Assembly: GCA_015698045.1 (NCBI GenBank) | Contig: BLAL01000194.1 | Location: 558,001-622,000 of the forward strand | Direction: 5' to 3' | Length of the DNA stretch: 64,000 nucleotides | DNA from: Rhizophagus clarus | Lineage: Eukaryota; Glomeromycota; Glomeromycetes; Glomerales; Glomeraceae | Shown here: in pieces, positions 51,201-63,126 of the stretch | Numbering within the stretch: the first letter of the stretch is position 1 | Layout of the letters: each line of letters opens with the position of its first letter | The notes under the pieces: generated by a model | Told to the model about the DNA's origin: nothing | The model's input: the letters and a program-made list of their open reading frames with translations, nothing else | The model's database searches: none | Made by a program: the position numbers and the translations under genes

Positions 51201-52990
51201 TTCAAATTACAATTGTAATATTAGCCAAAATTATAATTCAAATTTAATGTAATGCTAACCAAAATTATAATTCATTTTATTATAATTTGTAAATTTTATT
51301 ATACAATATATATGAATACAAAACTTATAACAGAAAAAGTAAATGTAATAAAGGATTCATTACCCAATAATTTATCTTGCATTTAAAAATATAAGAACAT
51401 GAAGATGTTAGAATATTAATTCATGCTGAGTTTAAGGCATAGAATAAAAAAAAGATAAAGGTTAATATGCTAAAGAGATATAATGTAAGAAGTAAAAAAA
51501 AGTTAGTATATTAATTAAATATAGTTAGTATATTAGTGATGCAAAAAAATAAAAGTAAAGTAAAAAAAGCAGTTAGAAAAGTTAGTATATTAAATACATG
51601 TAGTTAGTATATTAGTAACACGTAAAAAAAGATAATACATGAAAAAGTAACACGTAAAAAAAGTAAAGAGTAAATAATAAAAAAGAAAGTAACATAAAAA
51701 AGTAAAAAAGCAGTTAGTAATAAGAAAAGAAATATAGTAATATATAAATAAATAATAGTAAAAAAATAAATAAAAACAATTACAAGAAAAAATATAGTTA
51801 AAAATATTAAAAATAAAAATTAGTACAAATAAAAAAAATATTGTTTTAAAATACCTGTAAATCTGTAATATTATGTATTTTGAGATAAAAATGTAAAAAA
51901 GAAAGAGTTAACAAGAAAAGGTCGTACGATATTTTTTCAAAAGTATTGTTTATTTATAATTCGTGTTTAGCTATTTTTAGCATAATGATGTACCTGATTA
52001 CAAATTTAATAAAGTAAATGATCGGCAAATCACATGGCCTATGTGATACCATATACTGATAATAAATAAATTAATCTGGCCAAAATTATAATAATGCGGG
52101 CCATAATGTTATTTATCACTTGTGTATATTTCACACCCTTATACGTTTTTGCAATAGTATACATGTTTTTGTCTTACCAATTTACTGTCAGATGCTATAT
52201 TCTTATACAATGTATATATTACACAATATAGGTATTTGTTATTATAATAGACGATAAACATTGTATGCAAATACAATTGTATGCAAAAATTATAATTTTT
52301 TATTAAAATCGATATCCCTTTCAAAAAACACTTTTAAGTAATTAAAAAAAGGATTACATTATAACCAAAACAACACCACCATTAATTACATTTAATTATT
52401 ATTTAATACCGACTACGGTGTTCAATTAAGATCCAATTAAGATCCAATTAAGATGTAACCGATTAGTATTATATATTAATTTATCAATTGCAAATTAGGT
52501 TACTTCTGTACTAGTATGTTATGAATTACCACAGACTGTAATTATCATACATGAAGGTGCAAACCGATTAGAGCATATCAATTTATCAATTACAAATTAG
52601 GCACTTCTGTACTGGCCATTGGGAAAAATTTTGGTCCACAGATCTGCGCAGTTCTGCAAAGTACATTTCTGCACTAATCTGAGGACATGCCGATGCGCGT
52701 CACAGAAAAATTTCGCATAATGTTAACTAATATCAATTAATTTATTTCATTAAAAAAAAAATATTTACAAATTTAAAAGTGCATTTACTAATCTACACTA
52801 TTTTACTAAATGCACTAAACTAAAGTTCCCTTCCTTTCTTTCTTTCTTTACTTTTATACTGCAAAATCATGTTGTTAATGATTTGGACATTGTTTCAGTT
52901 GGTTCGATTCCAACAAACAACTTTTAACTTCTTCGATCCAATAAAACAACAAAATGCGAAAATACTATCCCTCCTTACTTCAAAATTATG
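51201..52990. other. A-rich interior of the element, no gene supported
   Basis: From 51300 to 51950 the plus strand consists of AGTAAAAAAGTTAGTATATT-like words. There are three copies of an 11-bp GATCCAATTAA unit at about 52428-52460. A direct duplication of about 60 bp containing ACCGATTAG, ATTTATCAATT and ACTTCTGTACT lies at about 52455-52515 and 52562-52612. A perfect T-arm-like hairpin at 52898-52914 is discussed under rejected items. Confidence 0.5.
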
Positions 52991-52999
52991 TTTCAGGAA

Positions 53000-55900
53000 G
53001 CTTCCAGAAATCCGTGAACCTATAAAATAAAAAATGAACATTAATTAAAATTTTGTTTTTAAAAAAAAAATAAAAATAAAAAACTTATAATTTTCGAAAT
53101 AAATACCATATCTGAAAGCCGCAAATCTACAAAAAAAAAAAGAATCAAAACGTTAATTAACGTTTCGTTAATAAAAACGAGAAAAATTTTTTTTTATTTT
53201 CGGAATACCTGGTCTACCTCAAAATGGAGTTCCATCTAAAAACTGAAAACGAACATTAATTAACATTCGTTGAAATAAAAATAAAATAAAAAAAGTCATT
53301 TCGAAGCTTTATACCTTCGAAATACCCTGGTCCGCTTCGAATTGGAAGATCCAGACCTAAAAAAAAGAATACAAAACGCATGTTAATAATGTTCGTTAAA
53401 AAAATATAAAATTTTTCCCAAGTTATTATATTACCTTTATGGTCCGCTGCAAAAGAGAGTCCGGACCTAAAAAAAACAACAAAAACGAACATTAGTAACG
53501 TTCATTAAATTTAAATAAGTTAAAATTTTTTGAAGATATTATATTACCTTCAAATATCATGGTCCGCTTCGAAAGTGAATTCTGACCTAAAAAAAAAGAA
53601 ATACGAAACGAAATATTAGTAACATTTTGTAAAATAATATAAAAAAAATAATTTCAAAGTTTTTTACCTTCGAAATAACCCGGTCCACTTCAAATTGGAG
53701 TTCCGGACCTAAAAAAAGAACCGAACGTTAGTTAACGTTCGTTGAAATAAAAAAAAAACAATTTTTTCGAAGCTTTATACCTTCGAAATACTGGTCCGCT
53801 TCGAATTAGAGTTCCGGACCTAAAAAAAAACGAAACGAAACATTAGTAACATTTCGTAAAATAAAATATAAAATAAAATTATTTCGAAGTTTTTTTTTAC
53901 CTTCGAAATAACTTGGTCCACTTCTTTCAGACCTAAAAAAAATGAACGCTAGTTTAACATTCGTTGAAACAAAAATAAATATTTTTTTTTACCTTCGGTC
54001 TGCTTCAAGTTCCGGACCTAAAAAAAAATGTAAAATAAAACGAAACGTTAATTGGTTTCGTTTTGTAAAATATAAAAAAATAAAATTTCAAAGATATTAT
54101 TATACCTTCGAAATTCCGGTCCGCCTCTAAATTCTGGACCTAAAAAATACAAAAAAAATGAACATTAGAAACGTTCATTTTAAATAAAACAAAAAAAAAA
54201 ATAAAATTTCGAAGATATTATACCTTCGAAATATCATAGTCCGCCTCTAAAGAGTTCCAGACCTAAAAAATATAAAAAAAAAAACGAACATTAGTAACGT
54301 TCGTTTAAATAAAACAAAAAAAAAAATAAAAATTTCGAAGATATTTTACCTTCGAAATATCATAGTCCGCCTCAAAATGGAGTTCCGGACCTAAAAAAAG
54401 AAAGAAAACAAACGTTAGTTAACGTTCGTTGAAATTAAAGTAAAAAAAATTTTTTTTTTTACTTAATGGTCCTCCTATGGAGTTCCGGACCTAAAAAAAA
54501 GGAAGAAAAAATGAAATGTTACTAACATTTCGCTAAAACACAAAAAAAAAATGAATTTTTTTTTTTACTTAGTGGTCCGCCTCGAAATAGAGTTCCGGAC
54601 CTAAAAAATACAAAAAAAAATGAACATTAGTAACGTTCGTTTTAAATAAAACAAAAAAAAAAAATAAATTTCGAAAATATTATACCTTCGAAATACCGGT
54701 CCGCCTCTAAAGAGTTCCAGACCTAAAAAAAAACAAAAAAAAAATGAACATTAGTAACGTTTGTCTAAATAAAACAAAAAAAAAAAATAAATTTTGAAGA
54801 TATTATGCCTTCGAAATACCGGTCCGCCTCTAAAGAGTTCCGGACCTAAAAAATATAAAAAAAAAATGAACATTAGTAACGTTCGTTTAAATAAAACAAA
54901 AAAAAATAAAAATTTCAAAGATATTTTACCTTCGAAATATCATAGTCCGCCTCTAAAGGAGTTCCGGACCTAAAAAAAAAAGAAAACGAACGTTAGTTAA
55001 CGTTCGTTGAAATTAAAGTAAAAAAAATTTTTTTTTTACTTAATGGTCCTCCTCGAAATGGAGTTCCAGACCTAAAAAAAGAATAAAAATGAAACGCTGC
55101 TAACGTTTCGCTAAAATACAAAAAAAAAAATAGTCCGCCTCGAAATAGAGTTCTGGACCTAAAAAATACAAAAAAAACGAACATTAGTAACGTTCGTTTT
55201 AAATAAAACAAAAAAAAAAAAATAAATTTCGAAGATATTATACCTTCAAAATACCGGTCCGCCTCTAAAGAGTTCCGGACCTAAAAAAAGAAAGAAAACA
55301 AATGTTAGTTAACGTTCGTTGAAATTAAAATAAAAAAAATTTTTTTTTTTACTTAATGGTCCTCCTCAAAATGGAATTCTGGACCTAAAAAAAGAAGAAA
55401 AACGAAACGTTACTAACGTTTCGCTAAAATACAAAAAAAAAAAATGATTTTTTTTTTACTTAGTGGTCCGCCTTGAAATAGAGTTCCAGACCTAAAAAAA
55501 AAGAAAAAGAAATTGAACGTTAGTTAACGTTCGCTAAGTAAAAATAAAACAACCAAATATTTTTTTTTCAAAGTTACCTTTGAAATGAAGTCCAAGGCCG
55601 CATGTTCGGTGTTCTGGATTACAAAAGTAATAAACAAAATTAAAAAAAAAATCGAACGCTAATATTAACGTTCGTTAAATTAGATTGATAAAAAAAAAAT
55701 CCGGAGCTGTACTTCGACTTCCGGAACTAAAAAAAATTAAAATCGAACGTTAATGTTAACATTCGTTAAATTAAAATAAAAAAAAGTCCGAAGCTGTACT
55801 TTGGCTTTCGGACCTAAAAAAAATTGAAATCGAACGCTAATATTAACGTTCATTAAATTAAAATAAAAAAAAAAAGTCCAGAGCTGTACCTCGGCTTCCA

Positions 55901-56290
55901 GACCTAAAAAAATTAAAATTAAACGTTCGTTAAATAATCATTTTTTTTCAAAGGTAACCTTAGAAATAGTCCAGAACTCGTACCTTTAGTGTTCTGGACT
56001 TAGAAAGATAAAAACGAACGTTAATAAAGTTCGTTAAATAATTAATGAAAAATTATTTTTCGAAGGTTGCCTTCGAAATTGGTGGAATTGTAAAGCCTTC
56101 AGCTCTTTGGACTTACAAAATATAAAACGAGCGTTAGCTAATGCTCGTTAAAGTAAACTAATAAAAAAAAAAATTTTTTTCGAAGGTTAACTTTGAAATT
56201 GAGTCCAGAACCCATACCTTTGGTGTTCTGGACCTACAAAAAAAAGGAAAAATGAGTGTTAGTCAATGCTCGTTAAATAATAATATTAAA
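53000..56290 (-). repeat. Array of about 25-30 hairpin units with splice-like borders on the minus strand
   Basis: From about 53330 to 55500 there are some 20 units with an average period near 110 bp, and more diverged ones on both sides. Each unit contains three inverted repeats: GAACGTTAGTTAACGTTC (or variants), TTCGAAG...ACCTTCGAA, and GGTCCG...CGGACC. On the minus strand every unit reads T-tract, AG, a segment of about 32-41 nt starting GTCCGGAACTC and ending TTTCGAAG, then GTATAATAT or GTAAAAAA. That is the order acceptor, micro-exon, donor, with intron-sized (about 70-80 nt) T-rich spacers. Segment lengths are not multiples of three, and the segments are open in at least one frame (VRNSLEADRYFE in one typical unit). 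It may be a tandemly expanded exon-intron module or purely structural DNA. Confidence 0.7.
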
Positions 56291-56724
56291 AAATACTTTT
56301 AATATCCAAAAGAACCTGCAAAAATAGGTAGGAGAAAAGTTTTACAAAAAAAACTTTTTTAATCTGATGTTCCTGCAAAGTTTCGAAGCTTAAAAAAAAT
56401 TTCAATTTTTTTTTAATACTTTAACAGATTATTTCTTTAAATTAAAGAAGTTGAAAAAAATCATTTCTTTAAAAAGTATTAAAAAAGATTATTTTTTAAA
56501 GCACTGTGAAAAAAAATTTAAGTGTTTAGACAAATAGGAAGTGCAAAGTTTGTTGAAATAAAAAAAAAAAGTTTGTGTAAATAAAAGAGAAAAATGGGAG
56601 ATCTCAAGATTTTTGTACGAAATGTTTTAAAATCTGCAATTTTAGAGATTATCAGAATTTTTATAAAAAAATCTTCAAAAAATAAAAATGCAGATTGTCG
56701 CAGATCTGAACTGATATAACATTC

Positions 56725-57010
56725 CCAATGAATTCTATACAAAATTATATATTATATACATTTGGATAAATTCTGTACAAAAATTATATATTATATACAT
56801 TCGGATAAATTCTGTACAAATTCTGTACAAAATTATATATTATATACATTCGGATAAATTCTGTACAAATTCTGTACAAAATTATATATTATATACATTC
56901 GGATAAATTCTGTACAAATTCTGTACAAAATTATATATTATATACATTCGGATAAATTCTGTACAAATTCTGTACAAAATTATATATTATATAAATTAAA
57001 ATTCAGATAA
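56725..57010 (-). repeat. 49-bp subterminal minisatellite at the other end of the element
   Basis: The unit ACAAAATTATATATTATATA followed by CATTCGGATAAATTCTGT and ACAAATTCTGT is repeated four to five times, then breaks down into single CTGTACAAATTC words to the end at 57205. The shared TGTACA core links it to the array at the opposite end, although the longer units differ. Confidence 0.85.
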
Positions 57011-57208
57011 TTTCTGTACAAATTCCGTATAACAAATTCTGTACAAAATTAAATTCTGTACAAATTCAGACGAATTCCGTACAATTCTCTTAATAAATAT
57101 ATATAAAAGGTCATCATAAAGTATACACCACTACAAATTCCGTACATATTCTGTACAAAGTTGTACAAAACCTGTACAAAAAATGTACAATTACTTTTTA
57201 TAGGGTAG

Positions 57209-60092
57209 GCTAAACGTGCTAAACCATTAATGATTAACGTATGATTGTACATTTTTTGAGGAGATTTAGTCATGTAATCTGTACAAAATGGAAAATTTTG
57301 AAATAAATTTCTTAAATGAAAAATGTAATCAGTTAGAATGTGAAAAGTGATAATGTTAGACAATGAGAAATTTTATGTTTATAAAAAAAAAAATAAATTA
57401 AACAGAATAATAAAAAAAACTAAGAGCACTTCTATATTGATTATTTAATATTACATGTTGCAAAAATTTTAAGATATTATTCGTTTAGTCTCTTGGTTTC
57501 ACATTACAGTATCTAAAGAATTATTTTTTCTTCTAAATTATCTTTTTATAACTTTGTAAGGTCAGTCTTCATTTCAAAGTTTTTTACCATTTATTACTAT
57601 TTAATATTTAATTATGTAATAAAGATCCTATAGGATCCAATAATTTATGTAATATTTATCAAATATTGTATAAGCCTAACATTTATCAATGGCAATTTTT
57701 TTGTAAATATTATACAGTTAACTATTTTTGTGTAATTTGACCAAATTACCAGTTTTCCTACAGTACTATAAAATCAAAAACCATTAAACTACTTTCCTTG
57801 CCATTCTCATTATTAACAATCAAGCTTTTCCTAGAGTTGTATCATCCAAAAAATTGGGCTCATTCCACTTAAACACATCATTTAACCCAATGTACAGTAT
57901 GTCAGTGTTGTTACACCAGATTGAGCATGAGAGATCATATGGAGAAAAATATTTGATTATGACAAAAGATTAAGCAAATCATTTGAATGGTTAAATGACC
58001 AGGTCATTTCTGAGTATTTCAAGTTATTATATTATGCTGATATTCGTTTTATCAATTCTTATTAATTTTGATATGATTGTAATGGTTATACCAGGTATTT
58101 TAATCAAAAAATTTATTCATTTGACATTTTATTATTTATTAGTAATGAGTTATATTAAAATTAAGATTCATAACAATTTTGTATGATATTATTTTGATTA
58201 TTGCAAATTGCAAAATAGACAAAATATCTACATCAAGTTTATTAAAAAGTTTTAATCATGCATTGTTATAGGATTGTCAGCACTAATATTACCACTAAAA
58301 ATTTTTTTAATTGAATCATAATATAATTAATATATTTAATATATGTAAATTATGAGTAAAATAAATTTAATTTTAGTGCAATTATTTTATCTATTATTGA
58401 TTAAATTATAAATTTTGCCTAATTCTGACTGAAATTTATAATTTTGCCTGGAATAATTCATTCTATAAAACAAATTATTAGTCATTGTAATACCAGATGC
58501 ATACTAATAGTTTAATAATATTATGATGATGAGAATATTATAAAAGTAATTTTGTGTATATATATTTTATTTTAATTTTAATAATGAAATAATATCATAA
58601 TTCACTTTACAGTATAGTATACAAACTATTAACCATTATCATATCAGATGTATAATAGTTTAATAACATTATATCATTGCAAACTCATGTTACATGGTGA
58701 TTAGAATAATATAAAAGGAACAAATTCTATGACAAAAAATTAAAAATATAATAGTAATATACATATAAATTACAAAATAGTTGGTCAAAATATCTATATT
58801 GAAGAGTTTTAATCATGTTAAGTCAAAATGACATTATAATTTACTCTATAAGACAAACTATTAGTCATTGTCACATCAGATGAATAATAGTTTAATAATA
58901 TTACATCATTGCAAACTCATGTTACATGATGATGAGAATAATATAGAGAGAATAAATCTTATGATAAAACATGATTAAAATATTTTAATAAAACTTGATG
59001 TAAATATTTTGACTAGCTATTTGTAATTTATATGTATATACCACTATATTTTTAATTTTAATAGTCAAAATGACATTATAATTTACTCTATAAGACAAAC
59101 TATTAGTCATTGTCACATCAGATGCATAATAGTTTAATAATATTACATCATTGCAACTCATATTATATGATGATAAAAATAATATAAAAGGAACATTAAA
59201 AAATTTATTTCCTACAAAAATTTAATTTAATTTATTTTTTATTTTTTTTTTTTATTTGTAGATTTTATTCTTTAGATGTTTATTGTCATTGTAGTAACTG
59301 GTGAGTAACATTTTATGTTCTTGCAAGAGAAGGAATTCACATGTACATGGCTCTTTTTGCTAGACAGATTTATTTGGTAGATTTATTTGCTGAGGATCAG
59401 CTGAGCCTGAGAGAAACTGAGGTTCTATAGTTGTTTTTGATAATTAACAATATGGCAAGTAGAATAGGTTAAATAGTTTTTTAGTAACATTTATGAATTT
59501 AAACTTTAAATGTATATTTTAGTTATTTTCTTTTCTTTATTTTATTTTTCTTTATTTTTTTCTTTATTTTTTTTTTATTTTATTAATTTTTTTAAGTTTA
59601 ACAACTATAGCTATTTTTATTAGTTTTTAATATATTTTTATTTTATAGCTTTATAATTTTTTTTTTTTGTTTTTCTTTGTTTTTTTCTTATTTTTCTTAT
59701 TTTTCTTTTCTTTTATTAGTTTTTTTTTAAATTTAACAACTATAGCATGTGACTGTATGAGGTACCTCTATGCACCTTGCTCTCTTGTGTGATAGTACTT
59801 CTCATAGGGTTTGATATGATTTGCCACCATATTAATCCTTTTTGTATTTTTTTTTTTAGGAGTATTATTCAAATAATTACATGAAATTGATAGAAAAGAC
59901 TAAAATAAAAAAATATATGGAATTGATGAAAGCTATCTTATTATTATCGTATTTAATAAATTAATAAAAATTTGAATTTTATATTATAATAAAAAAAATG
60001 TTTTTTTTTTATGGTTAAATCATACATTAATGTAATCTTAATAGTAAAATCATTTATAAGCAAACATTAATATAATATGATTTTGAGTTAAA
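57209..60092. repeat. Non-coding part of tandem copy B
   Basis: It matches 36588-37453 joined directly to 46349-48400 of copy A. It holds the empty LINE target ATGCTGATATTCGTTTT at 58034-58050 and the block GCTAAACGTGCTAAACC at 57209-57225 (one CpG to TpG change from copy A). No gene is present. The four diverged repeats stand near 58465, 58620, 58855 and 59095. Confidence 0.75.
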
Positions 60093-60859
60093 CATATCCG
60101 CCGATTTTCAGAATTAATAAAATTAGCCTAAATTAAGGAATTTGATGATAATTAGATAAAAATTAAGTTAAATAAGTTTCACAAAAAGGATCACTCTTGT
60201 GCTACATGATCATATGACACAAATATCAAGAAATTACTTCAACAAAAGTAGCATTAAAAAATTTTTTTTTTTCGTAAACTCCATATTAAACTCCCCATCA
60301 ACTTCCCCATCAAACTTTTCCACTAGTTTTTACATTATGTAAGTTGAGAATTTTGGCAAGTATATTAGTAGTTATTTTACATTAAATATAACTTGGAGCT
60401 ATTTTTTTATTTTTTTTTCAATAGTTTATAAAAAAAAATTTATTTAGGCAGCAAAATTATTCAAAAATAATCTTTCAATAAATAAATAATTCTAAGATTA
60501 ATAACGATGTTTTAGTAAATTTAAATTATATATTGATTAGTTTATTTAGTTAAAATCTATTTGATATTCGTTATTAATTATTTTTCAATCAATTTTTTTT
60601 CGTTAAATCATTATTCTGGTGCTTATTCTTACTTTTTTTTTTAAATAAACTAATTTTATAATATTTTTATTCCTTTTTTTAGAAATTTCTTCTACTGGTT
60701 TCAGGTTAAAGAGGTAAATTTTTTTGGAAAAGGTCTTAAAAGTTTTTTTAAGTATTTTTTTGGCTTATTTTTTCTTATGCAGGGACGGTTTTGATCGATT
60801 TTAATCGGTACTGCGCCACATAATTGATGATCGGCAAATTCCTCAAATCGGCGCATATG
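60093..60859. mobile_element. 767-bp TIR element (MITE-like) inserted in copy B
   Basis: Copy A lacks this piece: its GAGTTAAATAATAATAAC near 48392 is split here. The ends are CATATCCGCCGATTT (60093-60107) and the inverted CATATGCGCCGATTT (60845-60859), matching at 14 of 15 positions. The target duplication is not clear; only one base (A) is unambiguously doubled, and the site is a TAA repeat that hides slippage. There is no open frame. The family is not assigned. Confidence 0.7.
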
Positions 60860-61185
60860 ATAATAATAATATATAATTTTATTTATATTACTACATTTAA
60901 TAATTCTGTTAATTTTAGTATATATTAATATTTAATACTTGCCATATTGTTAAACTAAAAAAGAATAAGTGTAAAATAAATAAAAAAAAAAATAAAATAA
61001 TAAATAAATTTCAAATCATATTAAAAGCTTTCTTTTTTGATTAAAAAAAAGGCATTTATTTGTTTGCAAATGATTAAAAAACTAATTAGGAAAATATGAA
61101 AGTAAAAATACTTTACAAAGGGAAATATAATGAACGTTTACATATAAATTACATTGAAAATAGAATTTATTGTAGTGGCTTGTTA

Positions 61186-61249
61186 AATTAACAGTTTTTG
61201 AATCAATAATTCCATCAATATTTCCATATCTAAGAAGTGATACCATTTC
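61186..61249 (-). pseudogene. TLDc start fragment (duplicate of the scrap at 48719)
   Basis: The same minus-strand text as at 48719-48781, LLRYGNIDGIIDSKTVNL, at the same distance from the following pseudogene. It confirms the segment order of the tandem copies. Confidence 0.7.
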
Positions 61250-61412
61250 TTGAATAATAAATAATTAAATATGGTAAAGATTTCTTTGAAAAAAATGCAA
61301 AAGTTCATATAATATATACTTTTTAGAACAACTTTTGATATAATTTTTACTTTTATTTAACATAAAGTCAAATTTACCTACTGTAGTTGATATATGAAAT
61401 ATTGATCACAAA

Positions 61413-62513
61413 TTAGTCATTTTTCTTTATAATTTGAAATACTTTATAATCTTCCATAAAAAAGAACTCTTTTGTATTTCTTATCTTTTTTTCATAACTT
61501 TTTGGTATATACCAACAATGGTCATATTCTTCTAAATCATCCTTATTTGCAAATATTTTAATATCATTACCAAATGTAGGTCCAAAATCTTTGCTGCAAA
61601 ACAATGCATGATCAGTATGTTTTACATGACTTAAGATTGGATCTTTAAAATCATTTTTACTTTTAAAAGAAAATATAAAACTATCTCTAGTTTTAAAATA
61701 TCTCCCAGAAGATTTCCACTCCAAAGGATTATATCCTCCAATAATTTCTTCTGTACCTTTTATTTTAATAAATGTTACAGTACAAAGTTTGTTATTACAT
61801 AATTCATGGAACGTTTTAGGAGTGAATCCATCACGACTTCCTCTCAATAATAGTTTAAATTCATATGGTAAATATATCTCTCTTGTATAAGCAAATTTAC
61901 TTTTAATATCAATTTTATCAATCCATCTTGAAACTAAAGAAACAATATTTAAATTCACAATTTTTGTATGAACAATCCCATCAACCTTTCTATATCTGGG
62001 AAGTAAAATATTATCATTTGGTTTACTATTAGAATTCAAGTATGAATTTAGCAATTCTTCATATAATTAATGATTTACAAGTTTTTTATATGGTCGAACT
62101 TTTTGTATAAATTCATCAGTAGATAAACTGAAAAATCTAATTAAAGGTAAACAATGTTGCAAAATATTTTTAGTTACATTGAAATCATCATCTGACCAAG
62201 TTGTAGGATCTGGAAGAAGCGTAGAATTTTTTTCAAGTCCCCATTTTAATACGTGTTCCCAGATTTCTATTTCTTTCATTTGTAAATCATCTCTTTTAAT
62301 GAGCGAAACCAATGACTTCTCAGAAAGAAAGGTAAAATCAAGTGATTTAAATATTTTTTCGGGAAATTTAGCCATAAAGTTTGTAATATTGTTGAAGTTC
62401 TAATAAAAAATTAGATTGAAAACTTGTTTGATAAACAAGTTTAAAATATTGCTCCATCCACTCTGATTTATTTTCAATCAAATATTTTTGTAAATAATCA
62501 ATAATTAGTTCTA
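61413..62513 (-). pseudogene. BTB/POZ-BACK-TLDc pseudogene (copy 7), 5' part cut off
   Basis: The TLDc domain is fully open from 62054 to 61413 (SLVSRWIDKIDIKSKF, LLLRGSRDGFTPKTFHELC, GGYNPLEWKSSGRYF, GPTFGNDIKIF), without the extra A of copy 6. BACK is open from 62375 to 62067, where a TAA replaces the Gln codon of KHQLYEELL. The frame at LLELQQY is also shifted, but CAA is kept there, unlike in copies 5 and 6. At 62513 homology stops abruptly at the codons for QELI, and unrelated sequence follows. The YIYGG exon start, intron and BTB exon are missing, so the third tandem copy was cut at this point. Confidence 0.9.
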
Positions 62514-63115
62514 GCAGTAGAGAACGTGTGCAGACCAAATTATTTTCACCTGGGACCCCAGGAAATATAGTTTTCGAAATAAGCTTTCCCGGCCCTTTCT
62601 GCTATTAAAATTATTACTTGTTATTTTTACCATTCTAGGGCTCTCAAAATATAGTTCTAGTATATTGATAAAATTTGTATTCTTAGATTGTATTCTAGCC
62701 TCTCTCGCTTAATAAAAATACTAATTTGTTATCTTGTCTTTGCGTGCTTTTCTGATTATATTCCTGGTATATTAAAAATTTACACCAAGTAGAAAGTACG
62801 TGCAGACCAAGTTATTTTTGCCTGAAACCCTTAAGAATGATAGTTAACAAATATTGTAATCCAGCTCCTCTCGCTCAATAAAATAACTAATTTGCTATTT
62901 CACCTTTGCATGCCTTCCTGAACATGAATTTGTTATAATAAAAATTTACACCTAGATTATGTCTCCCTAACTCCTCTTACTCAATAAAATCACTAATTTG
63001 TTTTCTTGCTTTTGCACGCCTTTTCTGGTGGTAATCCTGATATAAAAAATGGAAGGTAAAGGTGTAAAAAAAAATAAGAGAGGGGCAAGGGTATAAAAAA
63101 TGGGCGGACGAAGGT
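62514..63115. repeat. Diverged repeats at the edge of the tandem array
   Basis: GTGCAGACCAAATTATTTT near 62530 returns as CGTGCAGACCAAGTTATTTT near 62796. A second word pair, CTCGCTTAATAAAAATACTAATTTG and GCGTGCTTTTCTGATTATATTCCTG, occurs near 62700, 62870 and 62975 with differences. These are tandem copies of a unit of about 110-270 bp that replaces the missing 5' part of the BTB-TLDc gene. There is no coding text. It may be the end of a larger repeat that continues outside the recognised elements. Confidence 0.55.
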
Positions 63116-63126
63116 ATAAAAAAAAA

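Larger units (their letters stand above)
50545..57205. mobile_element. 6.66-kb non-autonomous DNA element with CCC...GGG ends and 3-bp target duplication
   Basis: Copy A has the uninterrupted site CCTTAGGCTAAAC (TAG at 36585-36587). In copy B the text stops after TAG (50542-50544), 6661 bp follow, and TAG resumes at 57206-57208. The ends are CCCAGTAAAAAATTG and, inverted, CCCTATAAAAAGTAATTG, which share CCC, TAAAAA and ATTG. Behind each end come tandem repeats rich in TGTACA. Three-bp duplications plus subterminal repeat arrays recall CACTA/CMC-type transposons, although the CACTA terminus is absent; I leave the superfamily open. No transposase or any long open frame is present. The interior is an A-rich region (51200-52400) and a remarkable hairpin-unit array (53000-56290). 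It lies between pseudogene 6 and its upstream block. Confidence 0.8.
49680..62140. repeat. Tandem duplication, copy B (about 5.0 kb without its two insertions)
   Basis: It has the same segment order as copy A: the BTB/BACK start of a pseudogene, upstream block, spacer with TCCTATAGGATCC (compare 37028 and 57625), four diverged repeats, T-rich tract, TLDc scrap, then the TLDc end of the next pseudogene. It lacks the LINE but carries a 6.66-kb element at 50545-57205 and a 767-bp TIR element at 60093-60859. Confidence 0.8.

Noticed and set aside
52898-52914. Perfect T-arm-like hairpin GTTGGTTCGATTCCAAC with a B-box-like GGTTCGATTCC
   Set aside because: No acceptor stem, D arm or A box at proper spacing upstream; not a tRNA. 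A SINE head remains possible but unsupported.
53256-55211. Open frames rich in Phe on the minus strand of the hairpin array
   Set aside because: They run through T-tracts between units and are by-products of low complexity; if anything is coding it would be the short segments between the splice-like borders.
35690-62513. Assembly artefact as explanation of the tandem copies
   Set aside because: Copies carry different insertions with proper target duplications and many private base changes, which a simple assembly duplication would not create.
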